DNA of 64,000 nucleotides from Opitutia bacterium ISCC 52 (GTDB lineage Bacteria; Verrucomicrobiota; Verrucomicrobiia; Opitutales; UBA2995). Within the stretch, counting starts at the first letter, position 1; the number at the start of each line of letters is the position of its first letter. Positions 1 through 7,789 of the stretch are shown one piece after another. The notes beneath the pieces were generated by a model that had not been told where the DNA came from, did no database searches, and saw only the letters and a list, made by a program, of their open reading frames with translations. The stretch is taken from positions 3,863,894-3,927,893 of the forward strand of contig CP076040.1 in NCBI GenBank assembly GCA_014529675.2, written 5' to 3'. The position numbers and the translations under genes are program-made.

Positions 1-1197
1 GCTCAAAAAGGAAAACCGGGCCTGGCGTTGAGCCTAGGGATTGGAGCCTCATTTCTGGGAGGGCTCATCTCAGCGATTTTTCTGATCATCCTGGCACCGC
101 CCTTGGCCAAGCTCGCGCTCAAGTTTGGCCCCTGGGAGTATTTTGCCATGGTCCTGATGGCCTTGGTCCTCATCTCCTCCATATCCCAGGGCACGATGCT
201 CAAAGGCTTGCTCTCGGCCATGCTAGGAATCACCGCAGCCCTTCCCGGATTGAATGCATCGGATGGACAGCTGCGCCTGACCTTCGGGCATGAATCAATG
301 ACAGATGGCTTCAATTTGCTACCCGTCCTGTTGGGTATTTTTGTCATGAGCCAACTGATCAAAGATACGGTCGAGCTGAACAAAAAGGCGACCAGTATAT
401 CCCTGAAAAATTCACGGCTATTTCCAAAACTCGCTACCTGGAAGAAACACATCACCAACTTATTGCGCTCGTCGATTGTCGGCACCTGGATTGGAATTCT
501 ACCGGGGATTGGTGCAAGCATCTCATCGATGGTCTCCTATGGCATGGCCAAGGCATTCAGCAAGACGCCGGAGAAATTTGGTACCGGCCACGAAGAAGGC
601 ATCGTAGCCTCCGAGGCCGCCAACAACGCCAATGCAGGTGGCGCACTCATCCCACTGATCACTATGGGCATTCCCGGTGCACCTGTGGATGCCATTCTTC
701 TCGGTGCGATGATCATGCACGACATCCAACCCGGACCCCTGCTATTCCAAACGAACGGTTCATTAGTATGGGCCCTGATGGGCGGCTACCTGGTGGCCAA
801 CATCCTCATGTTTCTGATCATGCTCTTTTCCACCCGAGCCGTGGCCAAGGTCATTAACATCAATCGCGCTTACCTGATACCGGTCATATTTGTATTCTGC
901 GTGATTGGGGCATTCGCTGAGAGTAATCGCATCTTTGATGTCTGGCTGGTCCTCGTGTTTGGAATCGTTGGCTTCTTTTTAGACAAAGCGAAATTCCCTT
1001 TAGGCCCATTTGTTATTGGCTACGTCTTGACCGGTTTTCTTGAGGAAAACCTTCGGTCAGGCCTGCAAGCCTCGGACGGTTCCTTCCTCCCTCTATTTAC
1101 CCGACCCCTCGCGCTCACATTTGTCTTGGTCGCAGTTCTCTTCCTCCTGCTTCCATTTTACACAGAATGGAAACGGAAACGGAAACAAGCGGCCTAG
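1..1197 (+). CDS. tctA: TctA-family TTT permease, 3' part (5' end outside window)
   Basis: This is the large membrane subunit of a tripartite tricarboxylate transporter, which imports small carboxylates using a periplasmic binding protein. The frame is open from the first base and gives 398 residues; about 100 N-terminal residues are missing compared with the complete TctA at 55646-57136. The two share their main landmarks, including a GILPGIGASISSMVSYG-like loop, a second GxP loop (MGIPGAPVDAILLGAMIMHD) and a GYVLTGFLEENLRSGL-like stretch near the end. Many hydrophobic helices are visible. The C-terminus ends in a short basic tail encoded by a GGAAAC triplication. The apparent start at base 28 is only an internal TTG. 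The substrate cannot be read from the sequence. Confidence 0.93.
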   Translation, partial: AQKGKPGLALSLGIGASFLGGLISAIFLIILAPPLAKLALKFGPWEYFAMVLMALVLISSISQGTMLKGLLSAMLGITAALPGLNASDGQLRLTFGHESMTDGFNLLPVLLGIFVMSQLIKDTVELNKKATSISLKNSRLFPKLATWKKHITNLLRSSIVGTWIGILPGIGASISSMVSYGMAKAFSKTPEKFGTGHEEGIVASEAANNANAGGALIPLITMGIPGAPVDAILLGAMIMHDIQPGPLLFQTNGSLVWALMGGYLVANILMFLIMLFSTRAVAKVININRAYLIPVIFVFCVIGAFAESNRIFDVWLVLVFGIVGFFLDKAKFPLGPFVIGYVLTGFLEENLRSGLQASDGSFLPLFTRPLALTFVLVAVLFLLLPFYTEWKRKRKQAA

Positions 1198-1342
1198 TTT
1201 TCTGCGGAGCTATACCTTGTATTCCCACGCTTTCCCTTGGGACTTGATAAAAAATGGATCCGGGAACAGACTCCTGGCGTAATATGTCAGTATGGGGGCC
1301 GCCAGTAAGATACAGCATGATCCCAATCAACCAGCGAAAACG

Positions 1343-2218
1343 ATGATCAAACGCACGCATATCCCTTTCAAACTAGTCGCGAGTGTAAGTCTCGGTATCA
1401 CCCTTCTCCTGAGCAGCCAGACCCTGGCCTACAAGCCTGTCTACATCCACAGCGACGCCGACGAAGACTACCTCGCTCAACGATCACCAGATAAACGGGA
1501 AACCTATTACTTTTTCGAGGGGCTCTTTTTTGGAGGCTACATTCGAGATGACAGTTTAACCGATGTGAGCTTTTTACAGCTCGCCCAATCGATGGCTCCT
1601 CACCTGACCCAACAAAATTATTGGCCAGCGGAGAGTAAGGAAGATTGCGATCTGCTACTGATAGTTAATTGGGGAACGACCAACCCGGGACACCATGGTG
1701 ACGTGGCCGGACGCATTATTCCCGATCCCTTCGACGGCGAGTATTACGACGACCTGGCAGCAGGCAGCTACAAAGAATCGGATTATGAATGGTTCGGTAA
1801 GCGCCGCAACTCAAAGCTCCTCGGATTTTATCCCTACCTTCGCTGGGAACACTTCACCGGCATCACACGACAAGATGAATACGAACTGCGAGCCGCTCTT
1901 CAGACCGAACGCTACTTTATCATCGTAACCGCATTCGATTTCCAGGAATTGCTGGAAAACAAAGAATGGAAACGCCTCTGGTCCACCCGTTACAATATTC
2001 GCTCCCCAGGAACTAATTTCAGAAAGGCACACACTGCCCTCAGCAAAGCAGCTGCCCCCTATTTCGGGACCAAGATGAAACACCTGAGCAAACACAATGC
2101 CGACTTCGACCCCGTTATCGCCGAAGTCGAAATAGGCGACATCCAAATCCTCGAAACCATTGATGCCACCCAAGGCGAAGGCATGCTCAACTCCCTCCGC
2201 ATGCGCGAACAACGGTAA
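1343..2218 (+). CDS. Secreted protein of unknown function
   Basis: I do not recognise a family. The preferred start is the ATG at 1343, because it begins directly with a basic n-region (MIKRTHIPFK) followed by a hydrophobic stretch and a likely signal-peptidase site near SQTLAYKP. The open frame extends 17 codons further upstream to 1292. The mature protein of about 265 residues is rich in Tyr, Trp, Asp and Glu and soluble in character, with a WGTTNPGHHGD segment and a YEWFGKRRNSKLLGFYPYLR segment in the middle. A strong terminator follows 20 bp after the stop, so it is the end of a transcript. It is probably a periplasmic or surface protein; no function is proposed. Confidence 0.75.
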   Translation: MIKRTHIPFKLVASVSLGITLLLSSQTLAYKPVYIHSDADEDYLAQRSPDKRETYYFFEGLFFGGYIRDDSLTDVSFLQLAQSMAPHLTQQNYWPAESKEDCDLLLIVNWGTTNPGHHGDVAGRIIPDPFDGEYYDDLAAGSYKESDYEWFGKRRNSKLLGFYPYLRWEHFTGITRQDEYELRAALQTERYFIIVTAFDFQELLENKEWKRLWSTRYNIRSPGTNFRKAHTALSKAAAPYFGTKMKHLSKHNADFDPVIAEVEIGDIQILETIDATQGEGMLNSLRMREQR

Positions 2219-2234
2219 ACCATTTTTATAAACC

Positions 2235-2270
2235 CAAACAACGTATCCGCTTTCGGGTACGTTGTTTTTT
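2235..2270 (+). terminator. Rho-independent terminator after the secreted protein
   Basis: A 10-bp perfect stem (AAACAACGTA pairing with TACGTTGTTT) carries an extra inner CCG/CGG pair and runs into a T tract at 2265-2270. It lies between the stop of the secreted protein and the start of the DksA-like gene, separating the two. Confidence 0.85.
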
Positions 2271-2279
2271 ATTAGAACC

Positions 2280-2612
2280 ATGACCAAAGAAGAACTTTCA
2301 GCTATCCGCCATAAGATCGACCAACGGATCGAAGAACTTGAAAATCTTTTAGGCGATGACTCGGAAGACACCAAGCCCATTGAGCCCGACGTATCGATCG
2401 GTCGTCTCTCGCGCTTGGACTCCATGCAGATGCAGCAAATGGCTTTGGAGCAACATCGCCGGCAGGAAGCCGAGCTGCAGAAGCTAAAAGAGGCTCAGAA
2501 TCGCATTGAAGACGGCAGCTACGGTCAATGCGTGATGTGTCGACAGCCCATTGCCCCAGCACGACTGGAAGCGCAACCGGATGCGATTTTGTGTATTAGT
2601 TGCGCACCGTAA
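2280..2612 (+). CDS. TraR/DksA-family zinc-finger protein
   Basis: This small regulator (110 residues from the ATG at 2280) has the DksA/TraR layout. A charged, coiled-coil N-terminal half (about residues 1-75, rich in Glu, Gln and Arg) leads to a C-terminal four-cysteine zinc finger with ligands at about C84, C87, C105 and C108 (GQCVMC and LCISC). Family members bind RNA polymerase through the secondary channel and modify transcription initiation, often with ppGpp. The DDSEDTKP region is acidic, but I cannot confirm the two catalytic-tip aspartates of DksA proper. The frame also has a TTG at 2262, but that sits inside the preceding terminator, so I prefer 2280. Confidence 0.88.
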   Translation: MTKEELSAIRHKIDQRIEELENLLGDDSEDTKPIEPDVSIGRLSRLDSMQMQQMALEQHRRQEAELQKLKEAQNRIEDGSYGQCVMCRQPIAPARLEAQPDAILCISCAP

Positions 2613-2632
2613 GAACGGAGAACTCTGATTAG

Positions 2633-2702
2633 TGTAGGAGCAAACTTGTTCGCGACTTTTTCCAATCCTGCTCATTAGGTCGCAAACAAGTTTGCTCCTA
2701 CA
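2633..2702. repeat. REP-like palindrome (TGTAGGAGC family)
   Basis: Two inverted arms of 24 bases, 2633-2656 and 2679-2702, begin and end with TGTAGGAGC/GCTCCTACA and enclose a 22-base spacer. The arms differ by a single T/A change. A close relative with perfect 27-base arms lies at 54065-54137, so this is a dispersed palindromic family and not a gene-specific hairpin. Confidence 0.85.
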
Positions 2703-2732
2703 AAGAAATATCTTCGCCCTATTGCTTTAATT

Positions 2733-2759
2733 CGGTCGCCTCGGCGATGCGCCCCTACC
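2733..2759. repeat. 27-bp dispersed repeat, copy 1
   Basis: This 27-base segment (core CGGCGATGCGCCCCTACC) is repeated without change at 9389-9415. Degenerate relatives sit at about 17226-17250, 26000-26035, 32185-32207 and 62055-62123. All copies are intergenic. Confidence 0.8.
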
Positions 2760-2770
2760 CGTTCAAAACA

Positions 2771-2806
2771 AAGCCCCGGCCTAAATTAGACCGGGGCTCC
2801 AAAACA
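2771..2806 (-). terminator. Terminator between the convergent DksA-like gene and oxidoreductase
   Basis: The inverted repeat AGCCCCGG...CCGGGGCT has a T-rich flank when read on the minus strand (GGGGCTTTGTTTT). It lies about 50 bp beyond the stop of the minus-strand oxidoreductase. It could act in both directions because the plus-strand DksA-like gene also ends upstream of it. Confidence 0.7.
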
Positions 2807-2855
2807 TACTAAATACCGATTACCAATTACTGATAACCGAGTTAGAAGGCTCATT

Positions 2856-4259
2856 TTAACTCAAAATCCACCCTTTCGGATACTCCTTCTTCAGGAACTT
2901 GTTCGCTTCCGGAATGTTGGTCACCTTCATCTTTTTGGCATCGTACTCGATGGCCGCTTTGGAACGGATAGCTACGTTGCCTAGAACGCCTACTTCGGTG
3001 AGACCCGATGCGTAGTCCCAGTTGGAACACGCTTGCCCACCTTCTTTAATCGCACGGCACCAATCACCCTGGTGACTTCCTTTTACGCGTGGGATGGTTT
3101 TGGCTGGTGGGTTTCTTTTGATTTCGGCAAAGCGCTCTTCGGGAAGGATCCGGACCGACTTGGTGTAGGTGTCGGTCATCATATAACCTTCATCTCCGAT
3201 GAAGAGAGAGCCACTCTTATCCCGACTCAGCATATCGGCATGAGTGATCCCTTCCGGGGCCGGAGGAAGTAATCCGCCGTCCAACCAGTGGTAGGTTACG
3301 GGAGCAAATTTTCCACGTTTGGGAAACTTGTAGGTAATGGCCGAGGCATTGGGAGCACTCTGATCATTTACATTGGTGGCCAATGCGGAAACCGATTCAG
3401 GCAATCCAAGATCCAAACTGTAGTAGGCGGCATCCATCACATGACAAGCCATGTCGCCTACCGCACCACAACCATAGTCCCACCAATTGCGCCAACTGAA
3501 AGGCAGGTAGGCAGGATCATAAGCACGCTTGGGAGCAACTCCCAACCATAAGTCCCAATCCAGTCCTTTCGGAATCACCGGAATAGACTCTTTGTGACTG
3601 GGTTTCCTCAAGCCTTGCGGCCAGATCGGACGGTTCGTCCAGGAATACACTTCGCGCACCTGACCAATCACTCCGGCAGCAATCCACTCCTTGGCCAGAC
3701 GGACCCCTTCATTGGAGTGCCCCTGATTACCCATCTGAGTAACGACCCCATTCTTGCGGGCACCTTTGGCAAGCATACGAGCTTCTTCAACCGTGTGAGT
3801 GAGCGGCTTTTCGCAATAAACATGGATGCCAAGGTTGACGGCCGACATCGCCACAGGAAAGTGCATGTGATCTGGAATGGAAACAACCACAGCGTCAATC
3901 TTGTCGCCCAGCTTCTCAAACATGACCCGGTAGTCTTTGAACCACTTGGCCCCTTTGGACTCGGCTTTCTCGATGACAGCCCGAAAGGCGTCTCCGCCAC
4001 GAGGGTTATTATAAGCTGAGGCAATGCGACGATCGTCCACATCACATAAACCGATAATGTTGTGGCCAAGATCCGCGAGGGGCATGATAGAGCTTACACC
4101 TTTTCCACCTACCCCGACGAAAGCCAGGTTGAGCTTCTCACTGGCAGCATGAGCATTGCCTGAAGAGATATGCGGAAAGGCGACCATACTTGCGGCGGTC
4201 GCGCCAGCAGCAGTCTTGATAAAAGAACGACGATTAATTTCTGAGTTGGATTGAGTCAT
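2856..4259 (-). CDS. Tat-exported Gfo/Idh/MocA-family oxidoreductase
   Basis: An NAD(P)-dependent sugar oxidoreductase of the Gfo/Idh/MocA family, 467 residues. It begins with a twin-arginine signal (INRRSFIKTAAGATAA), so the folded protein should be exported with its cofactor bound. The nucleotide-binding site follows as FVGVGGKGVS at about residues 47-56, then the family hallmark CEKPLTHTVEEA with its catalytic-type EKP. The long C-terminal half contains WDLWLGVAP and GDMACHVMDA segments typical of the planctomycete/verrucomicrobial group of this family. Substrate unknown; sugar or cyclitol derivatives are usual. It stands alone, with a terminator downstream. Confidence 0.9.
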   Translation of the reverse strand: MTQSNSEINRRSFIKTAAGATAASMVAFPHISSGNAHAASEKLNLAFVGVGGKGVSSIMPLADLGHNIIGLCDVDDRRIASAYNNPRGGDAFRAVIEKAESKGAKWFKDYRVMFEKLGDKIDAVVVSIPDHMHFPVAMSAVNLGIHVYCEKPLTHTVEEARMLAKGARKNGVVTQMGNQGHSNEGVRLAKEWIAAGVIGQVREVYSWTNRPIWPQGLRKPSHKESIPVIPKGLDWDLWLGVAPKRAYDPAYLPFSWRNWWDYGCGAVGDMACHVMDAAYYSLDLGLPESVSALATNVNDQSAPNASAITYKFPKRGKFAPVTYHWLDGGLLPPAPEGITHADMLSRDKSGSLFIGDEGYMMTDTYTKSVRILPEERFAEIKRNPPAKTIPRVKGSHQGDWCRAIKEGGQACSNWDYASGLTEVGVLGNVAIRSKAAIEYDAKKMKVTNIPEANKFLKKEYPKGWILS

Positions 4260-4712
4260 AATGAGTAACAGTTTGAAATTTACACCTTCGGAAGCATCCT
4301 ATCTTTGCCCATTACCTCCTAGCTTCAAGTCCGATCTTTCAGGCCAGGGGCGAGGAAGCTGTTAAAACGCTTAAGTACAAGAATTAAGAACTGACCCCTT
4401 TTACTCAAACTCATGGCTGCTGCGTTCGGTAATAGATGTGTCCCTGCTGTCGGTAGTGGTCATGTCGCCTGTGGCTCGGAACGTTCGTTGAGGTGTCGTC
4501 ACGCTGTTCCTCGAAACGCTTCGCTGTCGCCGTTTTGGCTCGGTAACTCGGAACTCAAAGAAAAACCCCGGCCAATTCGACCGGGGTTTTTAAATCACTA
4601 CTAAAAGTATTCTCTTCCTTTTCCTTAGCGATCTCCGTGCGCCCCGTTAAAGATCCCTTCGCTGCTGTTAGTCCCTCGCCTCTTGCCACGCGTCCTACGC
4701 CCCGTTAAAACA
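4260..4712. other. Intergenic stretch with GC-rich degenerate repeats
   Basis: No gene is supported here. The left part has the CGCTTAAGTAC motif (4367-4377) of a dispersed family. The centre (4411-4555) is a GC-rich run of TGCGTTCGGTA / TCGCTGTCGCCG-like words that recurs near 61760-61815. A terminator hairpin lies at its right end (4563-4595). The ORF at 4413-4604 has repeat-like composition and is not credible. Confidence 0.6.
4563..4595 (-). terminator. Terminator downstream of the epimerase gene
   Basis: AAAAACCCCGGC and GACCGGGGTTTTT form a long stem with a six-base loop and A/T runs on both sides, so it could work in either direction. On the minus strand it is about 120 bp beyond the stop of the epimerase gene. 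Confidence 0.75.
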
Positions 4713-5684
4713 TCACACCGTGATGTTTCTCACCCACTCCTTATTATCCAGGTACCACTCGACCGTCTTCTTCATCCCTTCTTCGAAGTCCACTTGCGGT
4801 TTCCAATCAATCACTTTGCCAGCCTTTTCAATATCGGCCCAGGTGTGCATCATGTCGGAGCTGTTAAAAGGCCTTTGATCGATGATGGCCTTCTTTCCGA
4901 GGAGCGTTTCAAAGGTCTCGATCATACGATTGATGGAAATGGGATTCTGGCCGCCTCCTAGATTGATGATCTCATAACCGAGTGGTTTGAGCGAGGCAAT
5001 CACCCCACGAGCAATGTCATCGACAAAGGTAAAATCACGACTTTGGGTCCCATCGCCGTAAAGTGTGATCGGTGTGCCTTCATCGATCCATTTGATAAAC
5101 CGGAAAGGACTCATATCCGGACGGCCCGCCGGACCATACACGGTGAAGAAACGATTTACCGTCACATCGATCCCATACAAATGATGGTAGGTGTAGGCCA
5201 TCACCTCCGCTGCCTTCTTGGACGCCGCATAAGGACTGATCGGTGTGTTTACCGGCAACGACTCCACAAAGGGCACCTCAAGACCAGCGTAGATGGACGA
5301 CGTCGAGGCCAGGATCAATTTCTTCACCCCATGCTCACGCATTGCCTCCAACAAATGAATAAACCCTAAAGCATTTGTCTCTACATAGGCTGTCGGGTTC
5401 TCCATACTCGAACGTACTCCCGCTCGCCCCGCATAATTGATGACCGCATCGAACGTATGCTCAGAGAACATCTGCTTCAAGAAATCTACATCCTCGATAC
5501 TCACCTCTATAAACTGCCAGTCCTCACGGTCTTCCAATTGCTTCAACCGCCAACGCTTCAGCTCCACATCGTAGTAGTCGTTCAGGTTATCGATACCAAC
5601 GACCGTGTGGCCTGCTTCCAAAAGCAGACGACACGTCACACTCCCGATGAATCCCGCACAACCTGTTACTAAAATGGTAGTCAT
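4713..5684 (-). CDS. NAD-dependent nucleotide-sugar epimerase (UDP-glucuronate 4-epimerase-like)
   Basis: An extended-SDR sugar nucleotide epimerase of 323 residues from the ATG at 5684 (the frame continues 9 codons upstream, but MTTILVTG is the natural start). It has the N-terminal GCAGFIG NAD motif, IDNLNDYYDVELKRWRL as in UDP-glucuronate 4-epimerases, the S-T-S and YAASK catalytic set, NRFFTVYGPAGRPDM and RDFTFVDDIARGV. The usual HLAAQAGVR is replaced by NYAGRAGVR. The product is probably UDP-galacturonate for capsule or LPS synthesis. Its first codons are duplicated at 6741-6780, on the far side of the toxin-antitoxin pair. Confidence 0.9.
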   Translation of the reverse strand: MTTILVTGCAGFIGSVTCRLLLEAGHTVVGIDNLNDYYDVELKRWRLKQLEDREDWQFIEVSIEDVDFLKQMFSEHTFDAVINYAGRAGVRSSMENPTAYVETNALGFIHLLEAMREHGVKKLILASTSSIYAGLEVPFVESLPVNTPISPYAASKKAAEVMAYTYHHLYGIDVTVNRFFTVYGPAGRPDMSPFRFIKWIDEGTPITLYGDGTQSRDFTFVDDIARGVIASLKPLGYEIINLGGGQNPISINRMIETFETLLGKKAIIDQRPFNSSDMMHTWADIEKAGKVIDWKPQVDFEEGMKKTVEWYLDNKEWVRNITV

Positions 5685-5695
5685 ATTTTTAAACC
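5656..5695. repeat. 40-bp direct repeat, copy 1 (epimerase start)
   Basis: This segment covers the epimerase ATG and its first codons. It recurs in the same orientation at 6741-6780 with one mismatch in 40. The two copies enclose 1,045 bp that holds the toxin-antitoxin pair. Confidence 0.9.
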
Positions 5696-6033
5696 GTAAA
5701 TGTGTTATCAACTAAACAAGCAAGGCAATGAACTTTTAACCGCTTCCCACGCCGCTCAATGAGCTTTGACGGACACGTAAGTACGCCAGACTGTTATTCT
5801 TTCCTTGTTGCGTTGAGATGTCGGCAATAAATGCCTCGGTACAACTAAAAGCTTCGACACGGCACGGCTAATGGTACGCTAAATGCAAAGAGTTATTGGT
5901 GAATGGCTGAAGGTTATTGGTTAATGGGTTATCCGTTATTAGGGGATTGAATAAACGTAATTTAGGAACAACTGCTTGCTCTGTACTCTCGGCTCCATAG
6001 TCGTCGCTCCTTACTCTCCGCTCTTTGTCCCAC
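5696..6033. other. Intergenic stretch with dispersed repeat motifs
   Basis: No gene is seen. It holds a CACGGCTAATGGTACGCTAA motif (about 5862-5881), a degenerate run of TTATTGGTTAATGGGTTATC-type words (5895-5940), and a CTCTCGGCTCCATAG / CTCTCCGCTCTTTG tract (5985-6030). That last tract resembles the sequence encoding the C-terminal tail of the hybrid sensor at 20489. Confidence 0.6.
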
Positions 6034-6450
6034 TCATCCGGGCCAGAGATTTAGGCGGGCCGCCTTAAAGTGATGATCAAAGCCAAAAACGTGTTTGATT
6101 CCTTCTCGTCTCATCAAAACAAAGGATAGGCAGTCCGTATAGGAGACAGCCTGGTCAGAATATTTTTTCATAAGCCTGAGCGATTCCCGAAGGTCTTCTT
6201 CCGAAGTCGTAAGCCACTGAATAATCCCTGAATTTAAATAATTGTATCCACATTCTGCAGCAAAAGCATAAGAGTGCCGACGCGCGAGTAAGGTCATGCA
6301 CTCGTCTAAAATATGCTCCCCACAATAGAGTTTACAGCGAGATTTAGAGAGACGCTGCCAAGCCTCATTGGCTGCAGCATGAAACTGATCACGACTTAAT
6401 TCGCGGGCGATAAAACAACCCGTATCCAGAAACAGTTTCCTTGGAATCAT
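6034..6450 (-). CDS. PIN-domain ribonuclease toxin (VapC-type)
   Basis: This 138-residue protein fits a VapC-type PIN toxin, a Mg-dependent RNase that blocks translation when freed from its antitoxin. Acidic residues are in the expected places: D9 in LFLDTGCF, the DE of HILDECM, D104 in SYTDCLSFVLM, and D124 in VFGFDHHF near the end. Its ATG overlaps the antitoxin stop in an ATGA arrangement, so translation is coupled. The pair sits between two copies of a 40-bp repeat, and a fragment of a second PIN protein lies 380 bp away, which suggests a site used more than once by such modules. Confidence 0.88.
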   Translation of the reverse strand: MIPRKLFLDTGCFIARELSRDQFHAAANEAWQRLSKSRCKLYCGEHILDECMTLLARRHSYAFAAECGYNYLNSGIIQWLTTSEEDLRESLRLMKKYSDQAVSYTDCLSFVLMRREGIKHVFGFDHHFKAARLNLWPG

Positions 6451-6689
6451 TCGTCGTAGAGGTAACGATCATGATTTACGGACAGATCCGAAGGAACGAT
6501 CTTATCAGACGGTTGCCAGTTACTGAACAAGGGATCTTCAGCTCTTTCAACTTCGGCCCCCTCATCCTGAACCACAGCTGCTTCCAATTGTTTTCGAATC
6601 AACCCCGTTAGAGTAGTCCCCTTCTTCTTTGCCAAAAGCTTCGCTCGCTTCTGTAAATCCTCTGGCAACAATATGGTTGTTTTATTCAT
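6447..6689 (-). CDS. Ribbon-helix-helix antitoxin of the PIN pair
   Basis: This 80-residue protein precedes the toxin and overlaps it by 4 bp. The N-terminal half (KTTILLPEDLQKRAKLLAKK, then TLTGLIRKQLEAAV) reads as a ribbon-helix-helix DNA-binding fold. The acidic C-terminal half, with FSNWQPSDKIVPSDLS and a DRYLYDE end, resembles the toxin-binding tail of CopG/VapB-type antitoxins. It probably represses its own promoter in the roughly 50 bp upstream, which ends at the second 40-bp repeat. Confidence 0.85.
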   Translation of the reverse strand: MNKTTILLPEDLQKRAKLLAKKKGTTLTGLIRKQLEAAVVQDEGAEVERAEDPLFSNWQPSDKIVPSDLSVNHDRYLYDE

Positions 6690-6740
6690 ATAGATACTTT
6701 TCTCTTTTTATCCATATTCAAAAGTTAAAAACAGTCAAGC

Positions 6741-6780
6741 GCACAACCTGTTACTAAAATGGTAGTCATATTTCTAAACC
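6741..6780. repeat. 40-bp direct repeat, copy 2
   Basis: Matches 5656-5695 at 39 of 40 bases in the same orientation. Read on the minus strand it still encodes the epimerase start (MTTILVTGCA) and then meets unrelated sequence, so it is a truncated duplicate of that gene's 5' end. Confidence 0.9.
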
Positions 6781-6826
6781 GCTCAGGTACGCTAATGGTA
6801 CCGAATTTAGACGCTGCGTACGCATT

Positions 6827-7012
6827 TTGGAAGAAACAGCCGACACTTCCATCCACCTCGAAAACCTGATCAAACGCCACAGGCTCAAAGGAAAACGAAT
6901 TCACGATGCCAATATCGTCGCCACCATGCGCACCCACGGTCTCCAGCAAATCGCCACCCTCAACCCCGCCGACTTCCGCATTTTCAGCGACCTGGAATAT
7001 GCCCAATGGTAA
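6827..7012 (+). pseudogene. C-terminal remnant of a second PIN-domain toxin
   Basis: About 60 residues remain. KGKRIHDANIVATMRTHG and ATLNPADFRIFSD match the end of type II PIN toxins, where the pattern is G-x-x-(V/I)-H-D-A and then a T-x-N-x-x-D-F close. The first half of the domain, with its first catalytic aspartates, is absent, and no antitoxin precedes it. The preceding sequence is a CGCTAATGGTACC repeat motif (about 6790-6803). It lies on the opposite strand from the intact pair at 6034-6689 and is not derived from it, since the sequences differ. Non-functional remnant. Confidence 0.7.
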
Positions 7013-7072
7013 AATCACCAAGCGGACTCATCCCATTCTGGTATGCCCACTCAGCTTTCGTAGACAATCCCA

Positions 7073-7143
7073 CTCTTCCTCTTCCTCTTTCTCTTCCTCT
7101 TCCTCTTCCTCTTTCTCTTCCTCTTCCTCTTCCTCTTCCTCTT
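7073..7143. repeat. (CCTCTT)n hexamer tract
   Basis: About twelve imperfect copies of CCTCTT with a few TCTCTT variants. The same tract occurs at 25931-25967 and 61861-61921, and in the opposite sense at 13321-13352, 17039-17068 and 20391-20440. Reading frames through it give only Ser/Phe or Leu/Phe runs. Confidence 0.9.
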
Positions 7144-7397
7144 AATATTTGCCTTGTTGTCTATCCAGGCAACTACCAGCACCTAACTCCTAAGGTTTAG
7201 CCTTCCTCCATCCACTATTCCCCATTCCCGCAGCTCAGCTGGTACCATTAGCGTTAGATTAGCGTACTTAAGCGGTTAGAATGTATCAACTCTAGTCTAG
7301 CCTCCTCCAGCCTCATAGAGTCCCAGCTCCCCTAAGCTTTTTAGTATTGGTCCGATCCGCAAAAGCAGTCGTACATGTCGCTAAACGCTCGGAACCC

Positions 7398-7529
7398 TTA
7401 CTCATCATACAGTCCCAGCTTTCCCAAACTGTCCAGTATGCTTCGAAACCCTGGATCGCTAATCAGGTCTTCAAACGAATGCGTGCTCGAGATCCGGAAG
7501 AAGTACTGCGTGTCCTTCATAGCTTGTTG
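7398..7529 (-). pseudogene. C-terminal fragment of an unidentified protein
   Basis: The minus strand reads as a protein end: HSFEDLISDPGFRSILDSLG then KLGLYDE and a stop at 7398. It resembles the DPRFxxLLxxLGL ends of TPR-rich adenylate-cyclase/TolB-like proteins, but the match is weak. A stop lies in frame just upstream at 7530-7532, so only about 40 residues survive. A diverged second copy of the same end (ILKSLGELGLYEAGGG) lies beyond it at about 7302-7355. Treated as a remnant. Confidence 0.35.
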
Positions 7530-7589
7530 TTAAAGCGACGTTGGGAGAGGTAAATGTACCGTTCCATAATTATGGATCGTTCAGTTCCC

Positions 7590-7609
7590 ACCGACTGGGT
7601 CGGTTTTTT
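7590..7609 (+). terminator. Hairpin terminator with no obvious intact gene
   Basis: ACCGAC-TGG-GTCGGT followed by six T's is a compact plus-strand terminator. Only debris lies upstream on that strand, so it may be left over from a lost gene. Confidence 0.6.
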
Positions 7610-7789
7610 GCGAACAGGAGCGTGGGGGATGTTATTCTGCATGGATGAATCCATTTGTAGATGTGTCGTTTCACTCGCTACTCGCGCGGAGACGCAGGAG
7701 CGCGGAGACAGCAAAGAGCGCAGAGCTAAGGGCAAAAGAGGAAAAGCTGAGGTGGGCGTTACACTCCTGAAGGAGTGAGGCCTCCTAGG

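Larger units (their letters stand above)
7016..7789. other. Intergenic stretch with hexamer tract and gene debris
   Basis: No intact gene. In order it holds a (CCTCTT)n tract (7073-7143), repeat motifs GGTACCATTAGCG and AGCGTACTTAAGCGG (7240-7276), two related C-terminal remnants on the minus strand (about 7300-7355 and 7398-7520), a terminator hairpin (7590-7609), and GAGCGCGGAGACAGC-like repeat words (7680-7735). Confidence 0.6.

Noticed and set aside
1153-1172. 17-bp identity with 38474-38490 (ATTTTACACAGAATGGA)
   Set aside because: Short, one copy coding and one at a gene start; may be chance and no third copy was seen.
1811-2425. 204-residue minus-strand ORF
   Set aside because: Antisense to the secreted protein and the DksA-like gene, and crosses their terminator.
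4413-4604. 63-residue ORF
   Set aside because: GC-rich repeat words and a terminator account for it.
7073-7143. Possible CRISPR array
   Set aside because: The units are 6 bp with no spacers, and no cas gene is present.
6906-7145. ORF giving a Ser/Phe run through the hexamer tract
   Set aside because: It is the translation of the (CCTCTT)n repeat, and it overlaps the PIN remnant in another frame.
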